Assembly: GCF_040183065.1 (NCBI RefSeq)
Contig: NC_091122.1
Location: 81,911,955-81,975,954 of the forward strand
Length of the DNA stretch: 64,000 bases
Origin: Periplaneta americana
Taxonomy: Eukaryota > Arthropoda > Insecta > Blattodea > Blattidae
Direction of reading: 5' to 3'
Positions 1-11,294 of this stretch are shown piece after piece. The position numbers and the translations under genes are program-made. Within the stretch, counting starts at the first letter, position 1; every line of letters begins with the position of its first letter. Below the pieces are notes generated by a model. The model searched no databases and was not told where the DNA came from. It saw only the letters and a list, made by a program, of their open reading frames with translations.

Positions 1-4
1 GGCA

Positions 5-244
5 AATCATGACGATGAACATGAGTTGACAACAGCGGATCTTGAATTTACTATGCGAAATATACATTTTTCCAGATCAGCAGTACATCCCGCATTGCCT
101 AAAACAAGACTAGAGGTCCAAGAAGTACTGGAATCAATGACCATAAAGACAAATAAAGGCAAAGATTTTATTCTTGAAAACGACTTGGAAAGTGAGTTTC
201 TGTACAGTACAAAGTGGGAGGAAAGTTGTATGCCTTTGTGGTAG
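5..244 (+). pseudogene. Unrecognised open frame at window edge
   Basis: An open frame enters from the left edge (the codons before position 26 are also open) and ends at the TAG near 242. It has the short stretch HPALPKTRLEVQEVL, which recalls the region between the FLYWCH finger and the transposase core of insect MULE-type proteins, but the resemblance is weak. The last codons run into a 22-bp tandem repeat, so the natural C-terminus is probably not preserved. It could equally be chance open sequence. No start codon or splice signal settles the matter. Confidence 0.2.
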
Positions 245-340
245 TTCACATATGCCTTTGTGGCAATTCACATATGGCTTTGTGGCAATTCACATATCTC
301 ACACTGACCCAACCGTAATTTTGTGGCAATTCACCGTTCC
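229..340. repeat. 22-bp tandem repeat, about 3.5 copies
   Basis: The unit TATGCCTTTGTGGCAATTCA plus CA recurs at about 229, 251 and 273 with few changes. A further partial copy (TTTTGTGGCAATTCAC) lies at 318-335 after a short unrelated stretch. The repeat overlaps the 3' end of the preceding open frame. Confidence 0.8.
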
Positions 341-2896
341 CGATAATTTCTGTTGCAACAATGATAGATAGTCATGATTGTTTTTTTTTAATTGCTGAAC
401 TAAAATTACTTGAGATCCTGTAGTAAAATATATAATGTGATAAGTGTTTAAAGTGTAAAATATCACTACACTTAAGCCTGTTAAAATTTGTGCATTCTAT
501 TATTAATACTTTCTTATTAATTTTGTAGAAAGTTAAGATTGTGTTCTGAGAGTTCAAGCTTTAGTCTGATAAATAAGGTTAAATTAAAAACAGAATCATG
601 CCCTAGGTAGAGCAATAACTCATTAAGGGCCACTTGAAAATAAATAAATAATAAAAAAAATAATAAAAATTGTTTTAGAGCTTTCACTGTTTAAATTTAA
701 CAATGTATCGTAAAATCAATACTCCAGGACGTAAGAGATGAAGTTATAGCCTACCTGGGCTCTTTAAATCTGCAGCACCTCACTAAAATGTTTATTTCTC
801 GAAAATTATTTATCGGATTAACATTAAATAAAAACCATCTTAAACCTAAAGAATTGGAACACAAAAGCATACAATTTAAAAACGACTAATTTGACCATTT
901 TAGCCATTGCAAGCGTCGAGCCATAGCTTAACTCAATTTGTTTTTAATTATTATTTTTTTAAGTTACACAAATTAAAGCCTCAATTTTATCGCAGAAGAA
1001 AAAAGTTCCCAATAAAACTGCATAGTGCCTATAACCAAGTTATATCTAGTTTGAGAGAGGACTAAAACGGTTACAGTATGCATCTCTAACCAACCTAGAA
1101 ACACGTCCCCGGTAGACCTCTGCTAGCTCCACAGACCCCCTTACAACTCAGCCATTTTAGTAAATGGCATCGAACATTAACAGCAGCGGCGGCATCATTC
1201 ATCCGGCAGGCTGCAAAACATTTGCAATGCTAATGAATCCGCTGGCTCAGTACAGCACAGCACTGTCCGGTCAGTCAGCATGTACAGAAATAGTGTTCCT
1301 ATACATCAGCATCCTTGGTCCTTTCTCCCCGTCTTGTGGTCAGCCGGTTCGGCGAGTAACCGTTAGATGCCAACCAGTTTTACTACAGATATCGTAGCTA
1401 GATGCAGCGTAAGGGAACAACGGTCATCATCATCTTAACTTCTCTATCCTTGCCTCTCTTTCCTACTCTCTAGTTCTTGTAAAGTATGTTTTGTCTCTTA
1501 GTTTCCAGTATTATATACAAGATACAAGAAACCTGCTTTGATAAATTGACGTCTTTTGTGTAAAAGGGGACAAGTTCTAGTTCTCCCTCTTTGGATTGAC
1601 CCTTAATCCCTTCTATCTTCTCTCAGTGTACCATATTCTTGGTTTCTGATATTCACAAATATCCTAAAGGATGCTACAACAAGGACTTAATCACGGTTTT
1701 AGTGACAAATGGATATTCAGAAACAGAAATCTGGCAACTATATCTTGCGAAAAGGAGGGAAGAGGGAAAGGGGGAGGGAATAAAGCTGGACAACGACACA
1801 GCTTGAAGGTTGTTAAAGGGGGACTAACATCGATAACATCTGTACCGCGTTAAAATATTAATCTCTTGAACTCTGGAAGTCACAGCTCCGTTGGGATTAT
1901 TAATGTTCAGCTCCATAAATTTTAAATCTTAAACTCGGAAACTCATTTCTGTGTCCTAAATATAAATATCGCATGCATTTGAAATTAAAAGTTTTAATTG
2001 CATACGCATTAAACGTAATTGTGCAATCTTAACAGAGTTTCGTCTTTATTTGAAACATTCCACATCTCTGCGCAAGTTTTAATGAGTTAATGACAGTGCA
2101 GAAGGAGTCTTCGTCAATAATAGGCCTACAGTATCCGAATTCTTTTTCCACGAGTTGAGACCATGATCATTCCTGCACTATTACAACTATTACTTTGTCA
2201 CCATTGATAACTAGTGAGCAATGAAAAGGCAGGAAAGAATTAAGGAAGAAAAAAAAAGGAGGAAAGAGGAAAGAGGAAAGATAAGCAACAAAAATATAAA
2301 AGGAAAAGATACATAAGCGTAATTTCAATAAAACTATTGGGTTTACAGTTTACAGTGGTTACGCATAGGACTACAGTAGCCATTATTTCCACCGATAACC
2401 AGAGAATACGTAGATATGTTGCCTGTTATATCCTAAAAGACAATATTAAATTTTACTTTGCAGGTACCAATGTAATTATAATCCATTCGTATCTTATAAA
2501 GCTATTCGACGTAGACAATAACAAATTATTCAATTTGCACTAATAATCTACAATAATATTACAACAATAGAACATAAAGTTAAATTTAGTGTATAATTTT
2601 TAATGTAGCATTTGGTTAGATAACATAGCTTTATTCATGTTTTCTCTTGACTTTTATACGCTACAGTTTCTTAAACATATTTCACTTCTCTTCCATTCGA
2701 TGTTATTTTCAGCACTTAATTGTCGTATTTTCTTGTCGTATTGCTGTCATTGGTAGTCTCACATCTAAGTTTCATTCTATCAACCAGAGGACTCATTTTA
2801 CTTTGGAATTTTTTTCTAATTATTTTCTTCCAGATTCACACTTGAATTTGTCGGTTTCATCCCTGGTCTGGCAGTTTAAATCTCTAATCTGTAGGC
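341..2896. other. No recognisable feature
   Basis: AT-rich sequence with short A and T runs. The stretch 1100-1400 is richer in GC and holds a 77-codon frame without similarity I can name. A purine-rich run lies at 2220-2300. I see no RNA gene, transposase or splice-supported exon. Confidence 0.5.
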
Positions 2897-3780
2897 CAGA
2901 AATGCAGAACTGTAGCTCTTCAGAGCGACTGCCTTCGTATCCCTTTTACCCCTCCCACCTTTTCTACCAATGTGATCATACCGCTCTAGTTGCGCTCGTC
3001 TGTATCGACATTCATTCTGCTGCGGCAGGTACACAATACCGTATCAAGAATTACAAATGAACAGATAATAAAATCCTTAAGAACATATCGAAAGTAAGAG
3101 AAAAACGAATGAGGGAAACAAATAAGTTATAAAACAAGTAAAATAAATTTTAAAATGTATGTGTGCATATAATGTAAGAAAGTCTACCTGTGGGAATATG
3201 ATTATGTTGTTGTTGAAGAAGATTGAAAAAATTGCCTATTTATTGTGTTCCATCCAATTTATTTCTACTCGTCATTTCAATATTAAACGACATTACAACA
3301 AAGCCCATATTAAGATTTATGGAATAGACAAACTTTCGGGTAAGTTCATTATTACGAACTGTGTATTAAATATTTATTTATATACTGTTAAATTAAGGAC
3401 ATCACTGGTTGTGTTCATTTTGTATTGAAATGAAGTGACATTTATATTAACTTCCAAGTTTCATTGCTTAAATGCTACAAATGTATGTTTCCGTAGGTGA
3501 TGATAGGAGGAAAGTTTTAGAAAATCTAAAACAGGCTAGGTGCAAAGAAATCTCCAAGATACTACCGACAGAAATCTAGCATTACCGTAAACCTTGAAAC
3601 GACATAACACATTATAAATACAATGACTTTATTACAATCCTTTTTTAAAATTACAGTGCCACCACTGATGGACATTTCACACGCAAAGAATGTCAACTCT
3701 AAGCAGAAGTCGATCATTCCCGATAGAAGTGGAGTGAGGCTGACGTCATATTTCCCCTACTTGCGGGTTCTGCAGGCCAG
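2897..3780 (+). mobile_element. Dispersed repeat, copy 1 (hAT-like, BED-finger exon)
   Basis: This block aligns along its whole length with 41064-42410 in the same orientation. The shared parts include AACTGTAGCTC at the left, AACAGATAATAAAATCCTTA in the middle and TACGGGTTCTGCAG-like sequence at the right. Compared with copy 2 it lacks about 490 bp just before the exon, including the start codon seen there. It carries one coding exon, an intron with consensus borders and a short second exon. I could not define terminal inverted repeats. It may be a fragment of a hAT element of the GTF2IRD2/FAM200 kind, or a duplicated host exon. Confidence 0.6.
3159..3579 (+). pseudogene. BED-finger exon pair, degenerate
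   Basis: Exon 1 encodes RPIQF-like sequence reading SIQFISTRHFNIKRHYNKAH, the second half of a BED-type zinc finger with its paired histidines. It ends at 3339 in front of GTAAGT. A 157-bp intron ends in CCGTAG at 3496, and exon 2 continues in frame with GDDRRKVLENLKQ until a TAG at 3577. The intron borders and their conservation in copy 2 suggest a once-spliced gene. The first cysteine of the finger is missing (YLLC remains), and the exon start is deleted. BED fingers bind DNA in hAT transposases, which is the likeliest origin; the rest of a transposase is not here. Confidence 0.5.
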
Positions 3781-3849
3781 CTGTAGGCGATATGTAGAAA
3801 ATATTCGAAACATTGGATCTAGGCGTGAAGTGTGGAGAGACTGAAATTC

Positions 3850-5654
3850 AAAGTATCCTTTACAATGTTTGTGTCCGTCGCTGGGTCCTTATTGAAATCT
3901 TTGGTCAGTGCACCCCAAATATAGTAGCCTATTTCTTAGACGTTTTATTCTCTGTTAGTGTAAGCATCTTGGTAGGTTCCAGGACATTGATTTGTTGTTT
4001 TCTTTCTGGAAGATAATTTTAATGGATATATGCAAAATCTCGTAGCTATTGCTGTTTCACTGAACATTTTTCTTGGATGATCCTTACTCGGTCAAGGTAT
4101 CGCATCCCTATTCACAGAAGCAAAAGAATTGCGTAGTATTTCTTCCGGAAAATTGAAGGAATCAATTGGGCAGTCAGCATTATATTTTAAGAATCTTTTC
4201 TAACTTCTATAGCATAATAACAAGAGGGATAGAATTTTCGATGAAACATCTCTGATTACTGTCTTAATTCTATTAATATCACTGGAAATATCTTTTAGTC
4301 ATAATGGTACTATAATATTATTTAAAAGTTCATTATTCCGTGATTCAGTTCTACTGAGGCATCAATTTCCAAAAAGCTGCCGGCGGGCTACAGCTGTCAC
4401 GGCACTGAAAATAATTAATATCGGTTAGGTTCGCAGATATACTCAACCAAGCAAACAATATTTCATACAGGTAATGATGTCTGAATATAAATGTAAAATT
4501 GTTTTGACAGCACACAGTAGCTCCTATTTTATAACTCAAGTTCAAGTCAGAGTTTTTGGGGAAAAATATGTAAATGTCCTTCATACCAAATAAAAGACGT
4601 ATTGGGGCTCTAATTTAGTAATTCAGCTAAATTACACATGATGTAGCATATATAGTACCTGGATTTAAAAATTCTACGTGAAAGAATAAAAGAAAACACA
4701 ACTTACTAGCCCTTAATGCGACTTTCAATAAAGTGACCATTGCGACAGAGGAGTGTGGATTCACCACTCTGCAGATAGAAATGTTTACGCTACTCTGAAA
4801 CAAATAAATATCCGCGAGAAATATCCCGCAGTGTCTTCATAAGATGTCTCGTACATTCAGGGACATACATTCGTAAAAATATATAGTGAAATCAACAAGT
4901 CGAAAAAATGAATTTTGTCTAGCTAGATTGAGAAAATTGTACATGTGCGCTCTAACAAGTAACTGAAAAATTAAACGCAGAAAGTCGGAGAAAGAAAGGA
5001 TAAGTTCCAAACTACAGTAAAACTTATGTAGGCTACAATTTAAATTAATGATGTAATATGCTAAACCAGTAGCCGACGAAGTACAGTCTTAGAAAAAAGT
5101 TTCGTAGCACAGATAATTACTTTATTACCTCAACTAGTCTTCTCATGTGAAGCAAGTCGCTAGTCCTCTGAATATGAACACTGCCTCCTTTCTGGGACTT
5201 ACAGATAAAGTATCTGTGCTAAGACTGTACCTATCTTTGATACTTCGCGTGATGAGTGTTTTCATTGACGACGAAATTTGGTTGTGTACTCATGTCATAT
5301 ATTGGATGGTTTTCACCCATATGCCATCTGTAAATCGTAATGCATGCCTCCTATCTGTAGCCTACATTTTTTAAGGCGTCACATAGAGAAAAAACTTTAA
5401 AAGTATTTACCTAATCACAACATAAGGCGCTACTAATGCGGAAATGCTCAAAGAGTGCTGATGATAGTGAATGTAGAAAATGTAGCGTTGTGTGCACACA
5501 ACGAGAAAAACATTAAAAGTATTTATCTGAACAAAAACATTTCCTCCAATTAAAATTAACTCACTCAGTAAAGTGTCCAAGGAAAAAAAAAAAATAAAAC
5601 GTATCATTAAAGATGATACATAAGAACACAAGAAAATATAAATCCGCGATGCAA
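3850..5654. other. No recognisable feature
   Basis: AT-rich sequence. A 73-codon frame just upstream (3623-3844) is shared in part with the second copy of the repeat, but I do not recognise it. Nothing else here has supportable coding, RNA or repeat structure. Confidence 0.5.
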
Positions 5655-5960
5655 TAGCCCATTAAGAGCCAGGGGTGACCAGCCAACTGCTGGCCTCACG
5701 TCCATATGCCTCAGCAAAAGTGAACGATCATCCAGACAGAACGGGAGTATGTGTGGTTAGCACAGTGGTTCCTCAGCTGTTGTAATTGGTTATAGCAACC
5801 GAATTTCGCTATCTAACGTAATTCTCGAAATTTACCACTACTCTGGATGGGCACCGATCCCATACGCTGGCAGAAATTTTATGAGAAAGTTTCTTCTCCA
5901 TGAGGACACGAACCAACGTGCAATCCGTAACGCGAGTCCTAGGCACAATGTCTTAAGCCT
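5655..5960 (-). mobile_element. tRNA-derived SINE (family C), split by an insertion
   Basis: The stretch GGCCTCACGTCCATATGCC through GAGGACACGAACCAACG and CGCGAGTCCTAGGCA matches a SINE type I associate with cockroach-like genomes. The reverse strand carries a B-box-like GGTTCGTGTCC. The expected last part of the family, ending CACGGCGCGGGACAAAG, is not adjacent but lies at 7059-7078. The SINE was therefore interrupted by about 1.1 kb of other DNA. Family assignment rests on memory. Confidence 0.6.
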
Positions 5961-6058
5961 TGGTTTTTAATAACCGCTCAATGACGCGTGCGTGAGCGTG
6001 ATGCAGCACGCAGTAGTCACACGCGTGACTTGCACACTTCATTGTGACACGCAGTAAT

Positions 6059-6486
6059 GTGTGCACTATAAAGTAGTATTGCTACTTCCTATGTATTATA
6101 TTTAACCTTGCCTCCATACATGTCTGATATGATAAAATGACATCAACTGCATTTAGGTAAGCATGGTGCACATTACGGTTGAGAAAGCGTCGTTTACAGC
6201 GTTACGAAGTTTAAATATTCCAATAATATCAAATAATACCTAAAGAAGCAAGTACTCACCTATTGAACTGCGGGCCTAGACCTTTACACGTGAAATTTAC
6301 CGTTGCAGCAGTTTTCAAGAGGCGCTGTGCTTAAATTTGTTTTGTCTTCTTTAAAGGCTTCTGTGATTGGACATATTATGCATTGCTTCTCATACTACAG
6401 CTAAGTATCCAGAAACATTTGAAATGAGATGCGTATGGGGGCGTGGTTAAATATATACCAACTAGCAATACTATTTTATAGTGCAT
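6059..6486. repeat. Long inverted repeat (fold-back MITE)
   Basis: Positions 6059-6128 (GTGCACTATAAAGTAGTATT, then GCTAC...TTTAACCTTGCCTCCATAC) are matched by the reverse complement of 6424-6486 (GCACTATAAAATAGTATTGC, then TAG...TTTAACCACGCCCCCATAC). The arms are roughly 65-70 bp and enclose about 290 bp. The structure lies wholly inside the larger element at 5961-7058, so it is either nested or a second layer of that element's own inverted ends. Confidence 0.7.
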
Positions 6487-6787
6487 ATACTTCCAACCCC
6501 AAGTAATGATACAGCCACATTCTTTATAACAGGTTGGAGATTTTCTCAAATATTGTTCTTGTATTGTAGACCTACAGTATTCGTCTTTGTATCATGAGCT
6601 CCAAAGAAGAGTTTGAAGAGAAATTATTAATAGGTTGTGTGCGTAGTTTTCCTGTTATTTATGACGTTAGCAGAAGTCCTACACGAACATGATTTTCAAG
6701 AAAAATGCCTGGAATTGTAGCCCATCCTTCTATAGAAAATATTTGTGGCACTGTCAGTTGCACAGTAAACCAGTAGGCCTAATCTTA

Positions 6788-6788
<1 letters not shown>

Positions 6789-6834
<46 letters not shown>

Positions 6835-6870
6835 TAATAACAATCATCATCATCATCACCATCATCCTCT
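6789..6870. repeat. AAT microsatellite running into CAT repeats
   Basis: About fifteen AAT units are followed by ATG/ATC/CAT units. Frames through it (poly-N, poly-H or poly-Y) are artefacts. Confidence 0.95.
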
Positions 6871-7309
6871 TGATGCAAAAGCCAAGTGAGACCATGTGAA
6901 CACGAAACGCGTGAATTTCATGGTACTCCTAGCGAGATGCACAGAATGACGGTCTGTTAAAAACCATGACAGTGCGCGCCACGCACACGTCAAACTTTTG
7001 ATTTCACGTTGTGCCGCACCATGATCACACAGGCTACATTGCGTGGTTGTTAATACCACGATTTCACGGCGCGGGACAAAGATTACACAGCTATTTTCTT
7101 ATTATAGGCTACAATTTGTGCATTACGAAACAAGTTAGTTTCTCATGATGCAGTAATCTATTACAGTTCTATCGATGCTTAAATAGTTGCATTCTTATAT
7201 TATATTTTAGATTAGATTTCCGTTAATTTGCTGAAATATTTCCGAATGCACGCATGGACTCGCAAATTCACAAGAATAAAAGTATTCATGGACATTAGAA
7301 AGAGGAGAT

Positions 7310-7416
7310 AAAGAGGAAGAAAGATAGAATGGATGGAAGAAAGAAAGAAGAAAACAAGGAAAGAAGGAAAGAAAGAAAGAAGAAAAGAAAGAAAGACAGA
7401 AAGAAAGAAAGAAACA

Positions 7417-7452
<36 letters not shown>

Positions 7453-7544
7453 CGGAAAGAAGGAAAGAAGAAAAGAAAGAAGGAAAGAGGGAAAGAAGGA
7501 AAGAAAGAAAGAAAGAAAGAAGGAAAGAAGAAACGAAAGAAGGA

Positions 7545-7580
<36 letters not shown>

Positions 7581-7720
7581 AGGAAAGAAAGAAAGAAAGA
7601 AGGAAAGAAAGAAAGAAGGAAAAAAGAAAGAAGGAAAGAAAAAAGAAAGAAAGAAGGACGCAAAAAAGAAGAAAGAGAGATAGATAGAAAGGAAGTAAGA
7701 AAGGAGGGAAGGCTGTAAGA
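7310..7720. repeat. Purine-only (GAAA)n/(GAAG)n tract
   Basis: About 400 bp of almost uninterrupted purines on the plus strand, mostly GAAA and GAAG tetramers with scattered C. All six-frame open frames here (Lys/Glu/Arg on plus, Phe/Leu/Ser on minus) result from the repeat and are not genes. Such mirror-symmetric purine tracts can form triplex DNA. Confidence 0.95.
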
Positions 7721-7743
7721 AATACACAGTAAAATGAAGACAT

Positions 7744-8655
7744 TTGACTTCATTTGCTATGACTCCATTTACTGTTTTGTTTCAGTGCGTAAACTGTTTT
7801 TTTTTTTTTTTTTTACAAATTTACACAAAACAGCTAATCATTTCTAATATTACGATATTATTTATCTTTATGGAAAATCGGCGTCCGTCGCGACGCGTCG
7901 CCTTGGCTAAGTCTATTGCGTATACGAATTTTAGTAAAGTGGTTCGAGGTTGGATTCCTGGCATGTGCACTGGAAAAGATTTATTTTTCACTCACGAGAT
8001 TGGATGTTTGTCTCTTGTTATATTCTGTCATATGTTGTCCTATGTCCTGCTAAACATACGGTCAGAATGGACCGCAATGTGTAGGCCTATAAATGAGGAT
8101 ATCGCACTCCCAGTAAAATAGCGTCGTAACTCGAAAATTGTGACTCGTAAAAATATGCTATTCCTTAGTAAAACACTGCTGTAAAAATATTTAATAAATA
8201 GGTACCAAAACCTTTGATATTTAGAGTTCATTTCTCGCACGAATAAAACGCTGAAACAGCTCATGATTTTCTATGAATAATTTTACTTAGGATGTGTATT
8301 ATACGATTCTACAACTTTGCTATTTTCAGTATCTCAAAAGTATCTCCACAACAGCTTCTACTGTTGAAAATACGTGGGATAATACATAAATAATTTACAT
8401 CTCTGATCTTCAGCGAGTAACAATAAAACTCATGGCCAAAATGATGTCCAGCATTTACTGGTATCTAATACACTCCAAAATGTCATATTCTTCCCAACAA
8501 TCCGCAATAACCTGAAATAGCTAATACGCCCACTTTACTTCCACATGTAAAAAACCGCTGATCTCCTTGACATTGTTAATTACGTTTTAGCATTGAAACT
8601 CAAAGAAATGAAGATGGATATGTTCAAGAAAAATCATTTAGCATAAAATCTATTC
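7744..8655. other. No recognisable feature
   Basis: Contains a T run at 7798-7815. A 125-codon frame crosses 7744-8121, but it starts in low-complexity sequence and has no motif I recognise. Confidence 0.5.
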
Positions 8656-8659
8656 AGAG

Positions 8660-9090
8660 GAAAGTTTTTTAAAAACTTGGACTCTCACTTTGAGAGAGGA
8701 AAAGATGTTAAATGTGTTTGAGAATAAGGTGCTTAGGAAAATATTTGGGGCTAAGAGAAATGAAGTTACAGGAGACTGGAGTAAGTTACACAACTCAGAA
8801 CTGCAGGCATTGTATTCATCATCTGACATAATTAGGAACATTAAATCCAGACGTTTGAGATGGACAGGGCATGTAGCACATATGGGCGAATCCAGAAATC
8901 CATATAGTGTGTTAGTTGGGAGGCCGGAAGGAAAAAGACCTTTGGGGAGGCCGAGAGTAGACGTGAGGATAAAATTAAAATAGGTTTGAGGGAGTTGGGA
9001 TATGATTATAGAGAATGGATTAATCTTGCTCAGGATAGAGACAGATGGCGGACTTATGTGAAGGCGGAAATGAACCTCCGGGTTCCTTGA
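8660..9090 (+). pseudogene. LINE C-terminal fragment (endonuclease-RT type)
   Basis: The frame reads ENKVLRKIFGAKRNEVTGDW, then LRWTGHVAHMGE and GRPEGKRPLGRPR, the C-terminal end of a common insect non-LTR reverse-transcriptase protein. After GRPR a frameshift occurs, and the homologous end (REWINLAQDRDRWRTYVKAE, then MNLRVP) continues in another frame to about 9090. Only about the last 145 residues are present. Catalytic parts are absent, as usual for 5'-truncated LINE copies. Downstream 3' sequence ends near 9238 in GGTGGAGTGTAAGAGAAAGCC and a TAAA repeat, like other LINE tails in the window. Confidence 0.85.
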
Positions 9091-9236
9091 AAGCCAGAAG
9101 TAAGTATGGTGTCAATTTTATTATTTTATAATATGTTATTATATTGTTCTTTTCACTTTTTGTGAAATTTCACTTCTTGTATTTATTGTCACCTGGTGGA
9201 GTGTAAGAGAAAGCCATGTGACCTTACCTAAGTAAG

Positions 9237-9238
9237 TA

Positions 9239-9297
<59 letters not shown>

Positions 9298-9430
9298 GTA
9301 AAGAAGTAAATCAGTCAATCAATCAATCAATACATGAATAGATGGATAAATAAATCGATAAATAGATAAATAAATAAATAAATACATTTATAAATGAATA
9401 AATAAATCAATGAATAAATAAATATACAGA

Positions 9431-9521
<91 letters not shown>

Positions 9522-9598
9522 ATCAGCAACTGAGCAAAGGAGGGAAGAAGCAAACAAACAGACAAGAAAGTTAATAAGTAATCTTAAATACGAATATG

Positions 9599-9669
<71 letters not shown>

Positions 9670-9671
9670 AT
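9237..9671. repeat. TAAA microsatellite cluster behind LINE tail
   Basis: Three long TAAA/AAAT arrays (about 9240-9297, 9430-9522 and 9598-9670) are separated by degenerate units such as AATC and AATAGATA. The first array directly follows the LINE 3' end, so the repeat probably grew from a LINE tail. Minus-strand poly(Leu-Phe-Ile-Tyr) frames are artefacts. Confidence 0.95.
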
Positions 9672-10651
9672 CCGTTTATATCACTTGCGGTAGGTCTACA
9701 GCAGAGGACATGAAAGTTTAACTTATTGTTTGTTCGAAATACCCACAAGACTGAGGAGCAAATGGGTCAAATGGTTCGATCGTTGAAGAAGAAAAAAAAA
9801 TGTGAAGAGATGAGACTAACAAATAAGAAGACGGATATGACGACGACTAGACATTCACGCTTGTGAGAATGGCGCAAAACAACGGAAATTGAATTCGGAT
9901 CCGCTAGTTGTAGACCAGGAGACGCTACGAATGGAACCACGACAAAAGGAGATGGTAAGAAAGAAAACAAAGTCAGGGAAATCTACGGGTTAATTTTTCT
10001 GAAAAATATACGTTTATGTTTTATACCCTTGGCTATGTTGACAAGGACACACTCTTGTATGATACGGCCGTAAGTGATGGTGTGCCTGGGTGTAGATAGT
10101 GGTGGAGAGAGAGGTTCACCTAGGATTTCTGTGTTTGCTAATGAAGCTAGCGTAACCTCAGCAACCCACTGCAGCTACAAATCAGTGAGCCAGCTATATT
10201 CAGTGTCCACTCTAACTTCCCTCTCGCCCCGCCACGCACCATGCAACTCTCCCAGTAGCCTTGTAACCCACCAAGTACGAGCACGCAGACGTCCTCATAT
10301 TCTGTTCTATGACTTCCTTCGTTTTATACTTGCCTTTGTACGTCATCAGCTCTAATTAAAGTTAAACCTGTACATCCACACCAGACACGGGTGCAATTGG
10401 TGGCAAAAAAGGATTAGTAAAAGTCTATACTCTTTTTTTTTTGTCCGATATGTATTTCAATCGGTTGTTTAACGACTCTGTGTCCAGTATCAAGTTTTCT
10501 ATTTTACGGGACTGAGCTCAGTGACTCTGAGAAGAATGCAGTATATTTGTCTCTTTAGCTTATCCACTTCTCAGCGTCTTTAAATCAAGTCTTCATTCCC
10601 CAGCCCCCGAGCTGGCGACATCCACACTACATTACAGAGGTCATACGTCCG

Positions 10652-10654
<3 letters not shown>
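9672..10654. other. No recognisable feature
   Basis: Contains a 93-codon plus-strand frame (10074-10355) in slightly GC-richer sequence with no motif I know. No splice or promoter support. Confidence 0.5.

Positions 10655-10735
<81 letters not shown>
10655..10735. repeat. TTA microsatellite, tail of LINE fragment
   Basis: About 27 TTA units with one interruption near 10690. On the minus strand this is an AAT tail directly after the 3' end of the LINE-like fragment at 10736-10935. Confidence 0.9.
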
Positions 10736-10935
10736 GTTGTATGTCTAAGGGGTGTAGCCTTATTTTACAAATGTATGCTAGGGCTATAATTTTACATATA
10801 TTGACTGTAACCATAAAGACAAATAGAAAAGAAAAATAAAGTAGCCTACACAATGTAAACAAAACACAAGCAATCCGTAATTTAGACATTGCGACAGCAA
10901 AGCAAACACCAGGCATCAATTTCAGATATACAGAA
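10736..10935 (-). mobile_element. LINE-like 3' end, copy A
   Basis: The reverse complement aligns with 18420-18600: both share TTACGGATTGCTT.TGTTTTG, then TATAGCCCTA.CATACAT, TGTAAAATA.GGCTA and a closing ACATACAA or AGATACAA before AAT units. A short frame (CFAVAMSKLRIACVLFT here, CFAIAVPNLRIAYVLFT there) is shared too, but it is short and its meaning is unknown. The AAT tail and truncated 5' side fit a non-LTR retrotransposon end. Confidence 0.75.
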
Positions 10936-11294
10936 AAGCAGTTACAACACTTCTTAAACGCAATCCTCTATAGCACAAATATGCGGCTTTCCGTCCCATA
11001 ATGCATGCATGTCCGAGTTAGGTTCATATTCTGTCACCGTGTTCAAAGATGAGAAGGGATCATTGCTGTCACTGTAACTTTCTATATTGCTGCTTTCTCC
11101 AACATAATGACGAAACTGAGTAATATGAGGTTTTTTTTTCAGTCCTAAAAATCTTACATGATTTTTTTTTTATTATTTCTAGTCCTTCTGAATAAATTGC
11201 TTCCTTTCTTTTTGAAGGACCCATATTAATATAATGCACTGGTGCTACAATATAATATGAAACACGATTCAAGTTTCCTAGCTCACAAGCAAAC

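Larger units (their letters stand above)
5961..7058. mobile_element. Non-autonomous DNA element inserted in the SINE
   Basis: The left end TGGTTTTTAATAACCGCTCA is matched by the reverse complement of the right end, TGGTATTAACAACCACGCAA. Similarity continues inward through GTGATGCAGCAC versus GATCATGGTGCGGCAC, so the arms are about 50 bp and imperfect. TTAA occurs at 5967-5970 and 7050-7053, and piggyBac-like elements use TTAA targets. But TTAA also lies inside the inverted repeat, so the exact borders are open. There is no transposase frame. The SINE resumes directly after it. Confidence 0.6.

Noticed and set aside
1164-1397. Possible small host gene or exon in GC-richer sequence
   Set aside because: 77 codons, no domain, no splice sites or promoter signals, and no second supporting feature.
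7207-7753. Six overlapping frames of 116-178 codons on both strands
   Set aside because: All fall in the GAAA/GAAG tract. Composition is Lys/Glu/Arg or Phe/Leu/Ser only, with no start or domain context.
9327-9557. Minus-strand Leu-Phe-Ile-Tyr frame
   Set aside because: Translation of the TAAA microsatellite.
10074-10355. 93-codon plus-strand frame
   Set aside because: No recognisable motif; Ser/Arg-rich composition is that of chance open sequence in a GC-richer patch.
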